From the NCBI RefSeq assembly GCF_019711375.1, contig NZ_CP081295.1, positions 1,178,001-1,242,000 of the forward strand: a stretch of DNA of 64,000 nucleotides, in the 5' to 3' direction. Made by a program: the position numbers and the translations under genes. The stretch's first letter is position 1. The number at the start of each line of letters is the position of its first letter. Below are positions 34,526 through 43,811 of the stretch, in pieces. The stretch is from Qipengyuania aurantiaca. Lineage in GTDB: Bacteria > Pseudomonadota > Alphaproteobacteria > Sphingomonadales > Sphingomonadaceae. The notes under the pieces are model-generated. The model saw nothing but the letters and a program-made list of their open reading frames with translations, made no database searches and had not been told where the DNA came from.

Positions 34526-36072
34526 CACGCCTGCTCCGTCTCTTCTTCCGCCTTGCGTTGGTATTCGTCGCGCAATTCGCGCTTGTAGAGCTTGCCGTTA
34601 GCCTCGCGCGGGAGTGCGGGGCGGAAGTCGAACAGCTTGGGCATTTTCACCTTGGAGAGGTTCGGCGCGAGGAAGTCGCGCAGCTCCGCCTCCAGCGCCT
34701 CGCCCGCTTCTCCCATGTCCATCGGCTGGACCACGGCGACGACCTTCTCGCCGAAGTCGGGACAGGGCGCGCCGATTACCGCGGCGTCCATCACCTTGTC
34801 GTGGGTGACGAGGAGGTTCTCGATCTCCTGCGGGTAGATGTTGACCCCGCCCGAGATGATCATGTGGCTCTTGCGGTCGGTGAGGTAGAGATAGCCGTCC
34901 TCATCGACATGTCCGATGTCGCCCAGCGTCATCCAGCCCTTCTCATGCATGGCGTCGGCGGTTTTTTCGGGATCGTTGTGATAGGTCGGGATGGTCTCGT
35001 TCTCGAAGAACAGGAGGCCGTCCTGCCCCGCCTCCAGTTCTTCGCCCTCGGGGCCGCAGACGTGGATCGTGCCGTGGATCGCCTTGCCGACGCTGCCGGG
35101 ATGCTCCAGCCAGTCCGCCGCCTTGATCAGCGTCATGCCGATGCCCTCGGACCCGGCGTAATATTCGTTGATGATCGGGCCCCACCATTCGATCATTTCG
35201 CGCTTGATCGGGACGGGGCAGGGCGCGGCGGCGTGGAGCGCGCGCTGGTGGCTGGAAAGATCGTGGCCTTCGCGCTCTTCGGGTTCGAGCTTGAGCATGC
35301 GCACGTAATGGGTCGGCACCCACTGGCTGTCGGTCACGCGGTATTTCTCGATCGTTTCGAGCGCGTGGACGGGGTCGAACTTTTCCATCACGACTACGGT
35401 TCCGCCCAGGCGGTGCGCCGTCGTGCACCAGCCCAGCGGCGCGGCGTGATAGAGCGGCGCGGGCGAGAGATAGACCATGCTGCCATCGGCGGGCATGCCG
35501 GCGCCCATCACGGCGAGTCCGACGAGCGGGTTCACCGCAAGAATGTCGTCGCTGTCGGGCGGTGCGGGCCGCACGCCCTTGGGCGCGCCGGTCGTGCCGG
35601 AAGAGTAGAGCATATACTGGCCCGGCGCCTGGTCGGCGATCGGCTCGGAGGGCTGCGCGTTCAGAGCCGCTTCGTAATCACTCTCGCCGTTGCCGCCGAT
35701 GACCAGCGTATCGATACCGGCACAGGCGGAACGGATGTCGTCCAGCCGGTCATCGAAATAGGTGCTGGTAATCAGCAGCTTCACCCCGGCATCCTTGAGG
35801 ATGTAGCAGATCTCCGGCGCGGTGAGGCGGGTGGAGACGGGGACCATCATCGTGCCCGCACGCTGCGAACCCCAGACGATGGGGAGATAGTGGATCGAGT
35901 TTTCCAAGAGGACACCGAAATGGTCACCGTGCTTCAGCCCTCGCGCACGCAGCAATTGGGCGAAGCGGTTGGCGTAGGCGTCCATCTCTCCATAGGTCAG
36001 CGTCTCGCCGCTGCCGGACATGATAATGGCGGGATGGTCGGGGCGCGCCTCGGCGTGCGTAATCGGATGCAT
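34525..36072 (-). CDS. Acyl-CoA synthetase (AMP-forming, FadD-like)
   Basis: Adenylate-forming ligase of 515 residues that activates a carboxylic acid as its CoA thioester. The P-loop is YSSGTTGAPKG (156-166), the substrate-side motif NEYYAGSEGIG, the hinge YLTDRKSHMIISGG and the catalytic lysine region ANGKLYKRELR near the end. It resembles medium/long-chain and sterol-side-chain ligases but the substrate cannot be told. Directly followed, with one-base overlap, by a P450 gene, forming a two-gene catabolic unit. It starts at ATG 36072, preceded by GGAGAG. Confidence 0.9.
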   Translation of the reverse strand: MHPITHAEARPDHPAIIMSGSGETLTYGEMDAYANRFAQLLRARGLKHGDHFGVLLENSIHYLPIVWGSQRAGTMMVPVSTRLTAPEICYILKDAGVKLLITSTYFDDRLDDIRSACAGIDTLVIGGNGESDYEAALNAQPSEPIADQAPGQYMLYSSGTTGAPKGVRPAPPDSDDILAVNPLVGLAVMGAGMPADGSMVYLSPAPLYHAAPLGWCTTAHRLGGTVVVMEKFDPVHALETIEKYRVTDSQWVPTHYVRMLKLEPEEREGHDLSSHQRALHAAAPCPVPIKREMIEWWGPIINEYYAGSEGIGMTLIKAADWLEHPGSVGKAIHGTIHVCGPEGEELEAGQDGLLFFENETIPTYHNDPEKTADAMHEKGWMTLGDIGHVDEDGYLYLTDRKSHMIISGGVNIYPQEIENLLVTHDKVMDAAVIGAPCPDFGEKVVAVVQPMDMGEAGEALEAELRDFLAPNLSKVKMPKLFDFRPALPREANGKLYKRELRDEYQRKAEEETEQA

Positions 36073-36193
36073 TGCAGCTCCTCTCTCCTCCCGGCGGTCC
36101 TCGCTTGTGGGACTCGTCCGGTTGCAGGGAGAAACCTACCTGTCAGGACCGCATGGGCAAGGGAAAAGGAGAAGCGGCCAACCAGCGCGCACG

Positions 36194-36223
36194 AAAAAAG
36201 GCGGCCGGGTCAGACCCGCCGCC
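36194..36223 (-). terminator. Rho-independent terminator of the M23 peptidase gene
   Basis: On the minus strand, a 10-bp GC-rich stem (36214-36223 with 36200-36210, one bulged C, three-base loop) is followed by six T residues. It lies 38 bases after the peptidase stop. Confidence 0.8.
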
Positions 36224-36261
36224 TCTTTCTCGATCCCGAAAGGCCAGTGGCCCGTTTTTGC

Positions 36262-36948
36262 TTATTCCTCGTCGTGACCGCCCTGGCCACCGTCACCCAT
36301 GGCGAGAGCGAAGGCGCGCTGCGCTTCCGATTCGACCATGTAGGGAACCGGGTTCACGGCCTGGCCGTCGATGCGGACTTCGTAGTGCAGGTGCGGACCG
36401 GTCGAACGGCCGGTCGAACCGACGTAACCGATGAGATCGCCCTTTTCGACCCAGGTGCCGTCAGCCACAGCGATGCGCGACATGTGGGCGTAGCGCGTCT
36501 GGATGCGGGCGCCATGTTCGATCGAGACGAAGTTGCCGTAGCTGGAGAAGCGTTCGGCCTTCGACACGAAACCGTCGGCGGTGGCGTAGATCGGCGTGCC
36601 GGTCGGCGCGGCGAGATCAACGCCCTTGTGGCCGAGGCGACGCTTGAGAACGGGGTGGGTGCGCATACCGTAATCGCTGGTCATGCGGGCGTCTTCGAGC
36701 GGCATGCGAGAAGGCACCGAAACCTGCGGGCGGGCCACAGCTGCGGCGGGCTGGCTGGGGTTTTCCCAACGGGCGAACAGTTCGGTGAACTGCGTGTCAT
36801 CGCCTTCCGCAGCGGGGCTGGCGACCTTCGACATGTCGATTGCGCCCACGGCAGGTACGGCGTTGGTTTCCGCCTGCGCCGGAGCGGCAGCGATGCTCAT
36901 GCCGGCGATAGCCATGGTGAAGGCAAGCGTTGCGCGCTTGATGATCAT
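36262..36948 (-). CDS. M23-family peptidoglycan endopeptidase, exported
   Basis: Cell-wall hydrolase of lysostaphin/LytM type, 228 residues. The N-terminus is a signal peptide (MIIKRATLAFTMAIAGMS, cleavage after AQA near residue 26). After a linker rich in Pro/Ala the catalytic domain shows MTSDYGMRTHPV, GHKGVDLAAPTGTPIYA (HxxxD zinc pair), YGNFVSIEHG and the second zinc motif HLHYEVR. The acidic Gly-rich tail ends GQGGHDEE. The start at 36948 follows GGACGGG with a six-base gap; an ATG five codons earlier has no spacer. The untranslated leader contains a 9-bp perfect hairpin (36993-37025). Confidence 0.9.
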   Translation of the reverse strand: MIIKRATLAFTMAIAGMSIAAAPAQAETNAVPAVGAIDMSKVASPAAEGDDTQFTELFARWENPSQPAAAVARPQVSVPSRMPLEDARMTSDYGMRTHPVLKRRLGHKGVDLAAPTGTPIYATADGFVSKAERFSSYGNFVSIEHGARIQTRYAHMSRIAVADGTWVEKGDLIGYVGSTGRSTGPHLHYEVRIDGQAVNPVPYMVESEAQRAFALAMGDGGQGGHDEE

Positions 36949-37089
36949 GTCGAACCCGTCCATCCGACCCGGTAACCCGGGCCTCTTGTCCCAGACCGAA
37001 GAGGCGTCCCGGCCTGCTTCGGTCTTTATTTCGTCTCCGCCGGAACCCCCCGGCATTTCGTGAGTATGGGTTATGACCGAAAAGGTTAA

Positions 37090-37878
37090 TCACGCAATAC
37101 CAGCGTAGAAGTCCCGCGACAGACCGGCTGCCGAACGCGCCGAGTCGTTGAACGGCGGCTTCAGAGTCCCGGAAAAGTACAGTTTCACCAAATTCTGCCA
37201 TGATTCCGGCGGGTTCTCGCCGCGGCCGGCGCAAACTGCGCGAAAATGCTTGGCTCCGAAGGCGACATGCCGGATTTCGTCGTCAAGGATTCGTTGCAGG
37301 ATTCTCGCCCCGTTTTCATCGCCTTGCGAACGAATCCGCTCGAGCGTCGCGGGCGTGACGTCGAGGCCTCTTGCTTCCAGCACCATGGGAACGATCGCAA
37401 GCCGCGCGGCGACGTCGTGAGCGGTGTCTTGCGCCGCGCTCCACAGCCCGTCGTGTGCAGGCAACGCTCCGTAGTACGAGCCCAGCGAATCGAGTTTTCG
37501 CTCCAGCAAGGCGAAGTGCATCGCTTCGTCTGCGGCGACGGAAAGGAAATCGGAAACAAAGGCTTGGCCCATCGATTCGCCGAATCGCCCGGCCATGTCG
37601 AGCGCGAGATCGATGGCGACAAACTCGATATGGGCGAGCGCGTGCCACAGGGCGATACGTCCCTTCTCGCTGCCGCCCTTCCCGCGCCGCGGCATGTCGC
37701 GCGGCAGCCGCAGATCGAGGTCCTCGGGCCAGGCGGGACGATCCGGCATGGTGCAGTCGAAGGCGGAATCGAGTTTTCCCATGCGCCAGTCGCGCGCAAG
37801 CTTGCGGGTGGCGAAGACCTTGGCGGTCTTGTCACCGGTCAGCAGGCACTCGCGAATGGCGCAGGAGACAGACTTCAC
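37090..37878 (-). CDS. DUF455 family ferritin-like protein
   Basis: 262-residue protein with a four-helix di-iron fold: HALAHIEFVAIDLALD, then DEAMHFALLERKL, and further on DDEIRHVAFGAKHF supply Glu and ExxH ligand pairs. DUF455 proteins are related to the tRNA hydroxylase MiaE, but their substrate is undefined. It starts with GTG at 37878, overlapping the bcp stop by four bases (GTGA), so it is the third gene of glnE-bcp-DUF455. Confidence 0.84.
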   Translation of the reverse strand: MKSVSCAIRECLLTGDKTAKVFATRKLARDWRMGKLDSAFDCTMPDRPAWPEDLDLRLPRDMPRRGKGGSEKGRIALWHALAHIEFVAIDLALDMAGRFGESMGQAFVSDFLSVAADEAMHFALLERKLDSLGSYYGALPAHDGLWSAAQDTAHDVAARLAIVPMVLEARGLDVTPATLERIRSQGDENGARILQRILDDEIRHVAFGAKHFRAVCAGRGENPPESWQNLVKLYFSGTLKPPFNDSARSAAGLSRDFYAGIA

Positions 37879-38345
37879 GCGCCGCGCGCCGCCTCGAGCA
37901 CCTCCTCGGCATGGCCCTTCACGCGCACCTTGGGCCAGACGCGCAGGATCGTGCCGTCCTCGCCGAGCAAATAGGTCGAGCGGATCATGCCCATATAGGT
38001 GCGCCCGTAGTTCTTTTTTTCGCCCCACACGCCGAGCGTATCCGATAGACCGTTCTCTTCGGCATCGGTGGCAAGTTCGACAGTGAGGTCGTGCTTGGCG
38101 ATGAAGTTCTGGTGCTTCTTCGCCGAATCCTTGCTTACCCCAATCAGGCGCGTGCCCGCCTTCTCGAACTCCTGCTTTAGCGCGGTGAAGTCCTTCGCCT
38201 CGGTGGTGCAACCGGGCGTGTTGTCCTTGGGGTAGAAGAAGATTACCGCCTTGCGGCCCGCGAGGTCGGCCTTGGTCAGCGTACCGCCATCGGGGGTTTC
38301 CATGGTGAAATCGGGGAAGGCGTCGCCTTCGGAATAGGTCGTCAT
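37875..38345 (-). CDS. bcp: Thioredoxin-dependent thiol peroxidase (Bcp/PrxQ), single-cysteine
   Basis: Peroxiredoxin of 156 residues that reduces hydroperoxides. The peroxidatic cysteine is in TPGCTTEAKDF (Cys46). The position five residues later, where E. coli Bcp has its resolving cysteine, is Lys, and no other cysteine occurs anywhere in the protein, so it must be a 1-Cys form that depends on an external thiol. The start overlaps the glnE stop by one base (TGATG). A longer in-frame extension runs back into glnE and is not used. Confidence 0.92.
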   Translation of the reverse strand: MTTYSEGDAFPDFTMETPDGGTLTKADLAGRKAVIFFYPKDNTPGCTTEAKDFTALKQEFEKAGTRLIGVSKDSAKKHQNFIAKHDLTVELATDAEENGLSDTLGVWGEKKNYGRTYMGMIRSTYLLGEDGTILRVWPKVRVKGHAEEVLEAARGA

Positions 38346-41014
38346 CAGTCCAGCTCCAGTGTTTCGCCGAATAGGGCCTGCCAGCGTTGTGCCACCTGCC
38401 GCTGCGCATCGGAGAAGCGGCCTAGCAGCGATGCGAAGTCCGCTTCCTCGCACAGCCGCGCAAGGATCGCCTGCGGGGCCTCGCCCGGAATCGCAAGATC
38501 GGGGGCAAGGAGGCGCGTACCCACCAGCAGGCGGGTCATCAAGTCGTGCGCTTCGGCAAGGCCTTCGAGGTCGGGAAGTTCCTTCAAAGCTTCTTCGATA
38601 CGCGGGGCCAGCCCCTTGCGATCGCGCAGCTGCAGGAAGTGCACGAGGAATTCGAGATCGACCAGCCCGCCGCGCAGGAGCTTGGCGTCGAGCGGACCCT
38701 TGGCCGGTTTGTGCGCCGCCATTTCGCCGCGCATTTTGAGCAGGGCCGCACGCAGTTCAACCTGATCGCGCGGGCGGCTCAGCACCTTGGCGAGCACCGC
38801 GTCGATCGCCCGCCGCGCGTCCTCGCTTCCCGTGAGTGCGCGCGCGCGGGTCAACGCCATGTGCTCCCAGGTCCAGGCGTCTTCCAGCTGATAGCGCTCG
38901 AAGCTCTCGAGGCTCACCGCGAGCGGCCCCTGCGCGCCCTGCGGCCTCAACCGCGTGTCGACCTCGTAAAGCGCGCCTTCGGCCGTCGGCACCGAGAGCG
39001 CGGCGCTGACCCGCTGGGCAAGGCGATTGAAGTAAAGCGTCGCGCCGAGCGGGCGTTCGCCGTCGCTGGTTGCCTCGTGGCTTCCGGTGAAGAGATAGAC
39101 GATGTCGAGATCGGAGGCGTAGGTCAGCATCCCTCCACCCAGTCGCCCGAGGCCGAGCACGACCAGCTCGGATCCCGCTATCCGCCCGTGCCGCGACGCG
39201 AACTCCTCCTCGGCGGCCGCTTGCGCCGTTTCCAGCGCCGCCTCGGCCACGCGCGACAAGGCAGCGGCGATATCGAGCGGGTCCTGCGCCGCCTCGATCA
39301 CCTGCACACCCAGCGCGAAACGCGTCTCGCCGGTCACGATACGGATGCGGTCGAGCCGGTCCTCATATGTGTCGCCGCGCTCGCCCCGGCGCATGGCTGC
39401 GGCAAGGTCCTGACGACTGCCCGGCAAGTCGAGCGCACTGCGGTCGATCAGCGTGTCGAGCAGGTCGGGTCGCCGGGCGATGGCGTCGGCGAGCGGGGGC
39501 GCAAGTGTGAGGCAGTCGGCCACCAATTGCAGCAAGCCGGGCCGCGCCTCGAGCAGGCGGAAGAGATTGATCGCGCTCGTCATACGCTCGAGCAGGCTTT
39601 CCCACCGTGCCACCGCGCGAGCCGGTTCGGGCGAAGCGGCGAGCGAGCGCTGCAGCTTGGGGCGGATGGCCTCGAAGGCGGAGAGCGCGGCGGTGCTGCG
39701 CAAGGGCGAATAGCGCCCGTCGGTCCACTGGCTCACGCGCTCGGCCAAATCGGGCGCAAGCTGCGCCTTCTTCGACGCGGACGCGAGATGCGGAGTGTCG
39801 GCGGGGACGGATATCTTGTCCTCCGCCAGCAGCGCGTCGTAACGTGACGCCACTGGCGCGGTCAGCTTGGTGATGTGATCGAGCCATGCCGCGCCATCGG
39901 CAAAACCGTCGAGCCGTGCGGCATTGTCGAGCGCTTCGCCCGAAGGCAGCGTATGCGTCTGCTGGTCGGCGACCATCTGCAAGCGGTGCTCGATCCGCCG
40001 CAATCCTTCGTAGCTCGCGCCCAGTACCGCCGCGTCGTCGGCCCCGATGCGCCCCGTCGCGGCCAGCGCGTCGAGCGCGGCACGGGTGCGCTTGTTGCGC
40101 AGCGAGGGATCGCGGCCGCCGTGGATCAACTGGTGCGTCTGGGCGAAGAACTCCATCTCGCGAATGCCGCCGCGCCCCAGCTTCACATTGTAACCGGGAG
40201 CCGGTTCGCGCGGCCCACTCTGCTTTTCGCGGATCCGGCGGGTGAGGCGGCGGACTTCGTCGATCGCCCCGAAGTCGAGGCTGCGGCGCCATACGAAGGG
40301 GCGGATGTGGTCGAGGAAGGCCTCGCCCACCGCGATGTCGCCGGCGCAGGCGCGCGCGCGGATGAAAGCGGCCCGCTCCCAGGCGAGGGCGGAGCTTTCG
40401 TAATGGGTGATCGCCGCGTCGAGCGGGATGGCGAGCGGGCTGACCTCGCTGGCCGGACGCAGCCGCAGGTCGACGCGGAAAACGTAGCCCTCGCTGGTGA
40501 CTTCGGACAGCAGGCGCACGATCTCGCGGGCATAACGCTGCGCGGCTTCCCCCGGCTCATCGCGCTCGCGGCGGGGAAGCGTTTCGGGATTGTAGAGCAG
40601 GATCGGGTCGATGTCGGAGGAATAGTTGAGTTCGCCCGCCCCGTGCTTGCCGAGCGCAAGGCCGATCATCCCGTCGGGCGAAGCGCCCTCCACCCGCCGC
40701 GAGATGGCCGCCGCTATCGCCAGGTGCAGCGCCCGGTCGGCGAAGAGCGAGAGTTCGCGCATTACCTTGTCGAGCTCGAAGGCTCCGGCAAGATCGCCGA
40801 TCGCCAGCACGAGACCGAGAGCGCGCTTCTCTCGCCGCAGGGCCAAGCCGGTGTCCTCGATACTCTCGCCCGCCGCCTTGGCGAGCGCCAGAGCGGCCTC
40901 GCCATCGCCCGCCTCCAGCAGGGCGGTGATCTCGCCCAGCCGCTCCAGCCCCCGTTTGAGGAAGGGCGCGTGGTCGCGCGCGCGGCTCAGGGCGTGGGTC
41001 CAGTCGGCCTCCAT
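38345..41014 (-). CDS. glnE: Bifunctional glutamine-synthetase adenylyltransferase/deadenylylase
   Basis: Regulates glutamine synthetase by adding or removing AMP in response to PII. The 889-residue protein has two nucleotidyltransferase halves: the N-terminal deadenylylase with LGKHGAGELNYSSDIDPILLY (about residue 120) and the C-terminal adenylylase with LGLGRLGGGMLTYASDLDIV, both with the G-G-x-E/M-L-x-x-x-S-D-x-D metal site. RGGIREMEFFAQ and RGGLVDLEFLVH mark the following helical domains. The ATG at 41014 was chosen over a TTG 12 codons earlier. It heads an operon with bcp and DUF455. Confidence 0.95.
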   Translation of the reverse strand: MEADWTHALSRARDHAPFLKRGLERLGEITALLEAGDGEAALALAKAAGESIEDTGLALRREKRALGLVLAIGDLAGAFELDKVMRELSLFADRALHLAIAAAISRRVEGASPDGMIGLALGKHGAGELNYSSDIDPILLYNPETLPRRERDEPGEAAQRYAREIVRLLSEVTSEGYVFRVDLRLRPASEVSPLAIPLDAAITHYESSALAWERAAFIRARACAGDIAVGEAFLDHIRPFVWRRSLDFGAIDEVRRLTRRIREKQSGPREPAPGYNVKLGRGGIREMEFFAQTHQLIHGGRDPSLRNKRTRAALDALAATGRIGADDAAVLGASYEGLRRIEHRLQMVADQQTHTLPSGEALDNAARLDGFADGAAWLDHITKLTAPVASRYDALLAEDKISVPADTPHLASASKKAQLAPDLAERVSQWTDGRYSPLRSTAALSAFEAIRPKLQRSLAASPEPARAVARWESLLERMTSAINLFRLLEARPGLLQLVADCLTLAPPLADAIARRPDLLDTLIDRSALDLPGSRQDLAAAMRRGERGDTYEDRLDRIRIVTGETRFALGVQVIEAAQDPLDIAAALSRVAEAALETAQAAAEEEFASRHGRIAGSELVVLGLGRLGGGMLTYASDLDIVYLFTGSHEATSDGERPLGATLYFNRLAQRVSAALSVPTAEGALYEVDTRLRPQGAQGPLAVSLESFERYQLEDAWTWEHMALTRARALTGSEDARRAIDAVLAKVLSRPRDQVELRAALLKMRGEMAAHKPAKGPLDAKLLRGGLVDLEFLVHFLQLRDRKGLAPRIEEALKELPDLEGLAEAHDLMTRLLVGTRLLAPDLAIPGEAPQAILARLCEEADFASLLGRFSDAQRQVAQRWQALFGETLELD

Positions 41015-41123
41015 AACGGAGGCTGTGCCGAAGGCCGCCAGCCCGCGCAAGCTTGCGTGTTGGCCGTGAGGGGTGCAACAAGCGCCGCCACGGACTTACA
41101 GCAAACGAGAGGTTGCCCCCCAC

Positions 41124-42836
41124 ATGATCCGCACCACACTGCTTGCCGCGACGGCCCTGATGCTCGCCGGCTGCAACACGCAAGTCGAGGAGACGAGCTC
41201 GCAGGCCGGTCTCGACATTCCCGATGTCGCCAGCGGCGATATCTCCGAAGAAACGATGAAGTCGGTCACTGAACGCCTGTCCTCGGACGAGTTCGAAGGC
41301 CGCATGCCCGGCACCAAGGGCGAGGAACTGACCGTCGCGCTCCTCACCGAGCGCTTCAAGGCCGCCGGTCTCGAACCGGGCAACAATGGCAGCTGGACCC
41401 AGCGCGTCCCCCTGGTCGAAATCACCGGCAAGGACTTCGCCCCGCTGACCATTTCGGGCGGCGATGAGGACATGAGCTTCGATTATGCCAGCGAATGGGT
41501 TGGCGTGACCTATCGCGAAGACGCGAAGACCAGCCTCGAAGATAGCGAACTTGTGTTCGTGGGCTACGGCATTAACGCCCCCGAGCGCGGCTGGAACGAT
41601 TACGAAGGGATCGACATGGCGGGCAAGACCGCTGTCATCCTCGTCAACGATGCCGATTTCGGCACCGAAAGCCTCGAAGGCCCGTTCAACGGCAAGGCCA
41701 TGACCTATTACGGCCGCTGGACCTACAAATACGAAGAGGCCGCCGCACAGGGCGCTGCCGGCGCGCTGATCATCCACGATACCGAGCCGGCCTCCTATGG
41801 CTGGAACGTCGTCGAAAGCAGCTGGTCGGGCCCGCAGGCCTATGCCCAGCGCGGCGAAAACGCGGTGCCTCTGACACAGGTCAACGGCTGGGTGCAGAAC
41901 GAGGTCGGTCGCCAGATCCTCGAAGCGGCCGGCAAGGATGCGGACAAGCTGATGGCCGATGCCAAGAAGAAGGGCTTCAAGCCGGTGCCGCTCGGCCTCA
42001 CGGCGTCGACCAGCTTTTCTAACGATATCCGTACATTCGAATCGCAGAACGTGATTGGCGTGCTGCCCGGTAGCGAGGCACCGGAGGAATACGTCCTCCA
42101 CACAGCCCATTGGGACCATCTCGGGCGCTGCACTCCGGCACCCGACGGCGACGATATCTGCAACGGCGCGGTCGACAACGCGACCGGGACCGCCGCCCTC
42201 GTTGCTCTGGCCGAAGCGCATGCCAAGGCCGGGCCGACCCGCCGCAGCCAGGTCTTCCTTGCCGTGACGGCCGAGGAATCGGGCCTGCTGGGCGCAGACT
42301 ACTACGCCGCCAACCCGGTCTTCCCGCTCGACAAGACGGTCGGTGGCATCAACATGGACGCCTTCCTGATCGCCGGGCCGAGCAAGGACGTGACCGTGGT
42401 GGGGCCCGGCAAGTCGCAGCTCGACCAATTCCTCGAAGCCGCGCTCGAGGCCGATGGCCGTGTCTCGACGCCCAACCCCAACCCGGAAGCGGGCTATTAC
42501 TATCGCAGCGATCACTTCGCCTTCGCCAAGCGCGGCGTGCCGATGCTTTATGTCGACGGCGGCGAAGACCTCGTCGAAGGCGGCACCGAAGCGGGCGCCA
42601 AGGTCGCCAAGGACTATCGCGACAACCGCTATCACGGGCCCAAGGACGAATACGATCCGAATTGGGATTGGTCGGGTGTGATGGCCGATCTGCAGTTGTT
42701 CTACCGTCTCGGCCGCATGCTCGGCATGAGCACCAGCTGGCCTAACTGGAACGAAGGCGACGAGTTCAAGGCCACGCGCGACGAAACCTGCGCGGGCGAG
42801 GGTGCTGCTTGCGGCACCGCTGCTGCGGCTGAATGA
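41124..42836 (+). CDS. M28-family zinc aminopeptidase, lipoprotein
   Basis: Exported metallopeptidase of 570 residues. A lipoprotein signal ends in LMLAGC (Cys17). A PA domain (about residues 125-270, GYGINAPERGWNDYEGIDMAGKTAV) is inserted before the catalytic domain: HTAHWDHLG, DNATGTAALVALAEA and VTAEESGLLGADYYA provide the two-zinc site, and YRSDHFAFAKRGVP the last histidine. Family members release N-terminal amino acids outside the cytoplasm. GAGAGG precedes the ATG. It diverges from glnE and ends at a strong bidirectional hairpin terminator. Confidence 0.91.
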   Translation: MIRTTLLAATALMLAGCNTQVEETSSQAGLDIPDVASGDISEETMKSVTERLSSDEFEGRMPGTKGEELTVALLTERFKAAGLEPGNNGSWTQRVPLVEITGKDFAPLTISGGDEDMSFDYASEWVGVTYREDAKTSLEDSELVFVGYGINAPERGWNDYEGIDMAGKTAVILVNDADFGTESLEGPFNGKAMTYYGRWTYKYEEAAAQGAAGALIIHDTEPASYGWNVVESSWSGPQAYAQRGENAVPLTQVNGWVQNEVGRQILEAAGKDADKLMADAKKKGFKPVPLGLTASTSFSNDIRTFESQNVIGVLPGSEAPEEYVLHTAHWDHLGRCTPAPDGDDICNGAVDNATGTAALVALAEAHAKAGPTRRSQVFLAVTAEESGLLGADYYAANPVFPLDKTVGGINMDAFLIAGPSKDVTVVGPGKSQLDQFLEAALEADGRVSTPNPNPEAGYYYRSDHFAFAKRGVPMLYVDGGEDLVEGGTEAGAKVAKDYRDNRYHGPKDEYDPNWDWSGVMADLQLFYRLGRMLGMSTSWPNWNEGDEFKATRDETCAGEGAACGTAAAAE

Positions 42837-42861
42837 CTGAGGTTCGCCTGACCCAAATAGA

Positions 42862-42895
42862 AAGGGCCGGTTCGCCACATGGCGGACCGGCCCTT
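42862..42895. terminator. Bidirectional hairpin terminator between M28 peptidase and galU
   Basis: A 15-bp stem (42862-42876 with 42881-42895, one G-T pair, loop ACAT) ends in AA at the left and TT plus CTT at the right. It lies 26 bases after the peptidase stop and 29 bases from the galU stop, between convergent genes. Confidence 0.8.
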
Positions 42896-42923
42896 CTTCA
42901 TAAGTCTTGGGGTAAATTATGTT

Positions 42924-43811
42924 CTATCGCGCAAGCAACCTTTCGGCCATCGCGCGAACTTCGTCGCCCATGTCTTCGCGTTCGAGCGCGAGCGCAAGGG
43001 TTGCTTCCACGAAACCGGTCTTGCTTCCACAGTCGTAACGGTTTCCGGCAAAGGTCACCGCGTGGAACGGCTGGTTGCCGATCATGCGGGCCATGGCGTC
43101 GGTCAGCTGGATCTCGCCGCCCGCGCCCTTGCCCTGGTTTTCCAGCGTCCGCATGACTTCGGGCTGCAGGATATAGCGGCCCGAAATAATCTTGTTCGAC
43201 GGCGCTTCGGCAACGGGCGGCTTCTCGACGAGGCCAGTGACCTCTGTCAGCGTGTCGCTAACCTGTCCGCCCGGCGCGATCACGCCGTAGCTCGACACCT
43301 CTTCCTGCGGCACTTCGAGCACCGAGATGAGGTTGCCGCCGACCTCGTTATAGGCCTCGACCATCTGTTTCATGCAGCCGGTTCCGCCCTTGTTGGCGAT
43401 CATCAGTTCGTCGGGCAGCAGAATGGCGAAAGGCTCGTCGCCCACGATCGCCCGGGCGCACCAGATCGCGTGGCCGAGACCCATGGGGACCTGCTGGCGC
43501 ACTGTGATGATATCGCCCGGGGTCGCGCGGGTCGGAGCGAGGACGCTCATGTCCTTGCCACGCTCTTCCATCGTGGTCTCGAGTTCGAAGGCCATGTCGA
43601 AATGCTCGACGATTGCCGTTTTGCCGCGACCGGTGACGAAGATGATCTGCTCGATCCCCGCCTCGCGCGCCTCGTCCACCGCGTACTGGATCAACGGACG
43701 GTCGACGATCGGGAGCAGTTCCTTAGGGATCGCCTTAGTCGCCGGAAGGAAGCGCGTGCCGAGTCCCGCGACGGGAAAAACGGCTTTCTTGATGGGTTTA
43801 TGGGTGCTCAT
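42924..43811 (-). CDS. galU: UTP--glucose-1-phosphate uridylyltransferase
   Basis: Makes UDP-glucose for surface polysaccharides, glycolipids and trehalose. The 295-residue protein has the nucleotidyltransferase start AVFPVAGLGTRFLPATKAIPKE (LGTRFLP plus the catalytic lysine), then PIVDRPLIQYAVDEA, LGHAIWCA, FAILLPDE and VEKPP, all typical of bacterial GalU. It is divergent from murA with 127 bases between start codons. No obvious Shine-Dalgarno precedes the ATG. Confidence 0.95.
   Translation of the reverse strand: MSTHKPIKKAVFPVAGLGTRFLPATKAIPKELLPIVDRPLIQYAVDEAREAGIEQIIFVTGRGKTAIVEHFDMAFELETTMEERGKDMSVLAPTRATPGDIITVRQQVPMGLGHAIWCARAIVGDEPFAILLPDELMIANKGGTGCMKQMVEAYNEVGGNLISVLEVPQEEVSSYGVIAPGGQVSDTLTEVTGLVEKPPVAEAPSNKIISGRYILQPEVMRTLENQGKGAGGEIQLTDAMARMIGNQPFHAVTFAGNRYDCGSKTGFVEATLALALEREDMGDEVRAMAERLLAR

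Noticed and set aside
36993-37025. Terminator on the plus strand ending TTTATTT
   Set aside because: No plus-strand gene precedes it; more likely a leader structure of the M23 transcript.
40557-42878. A 773-codon minus-strand frame through the M28 peptidase into glnE
   Set aside because: Opposes the M28 gene with clear lipoprotein signal and zinc motifs; runs out of frame into glnE.
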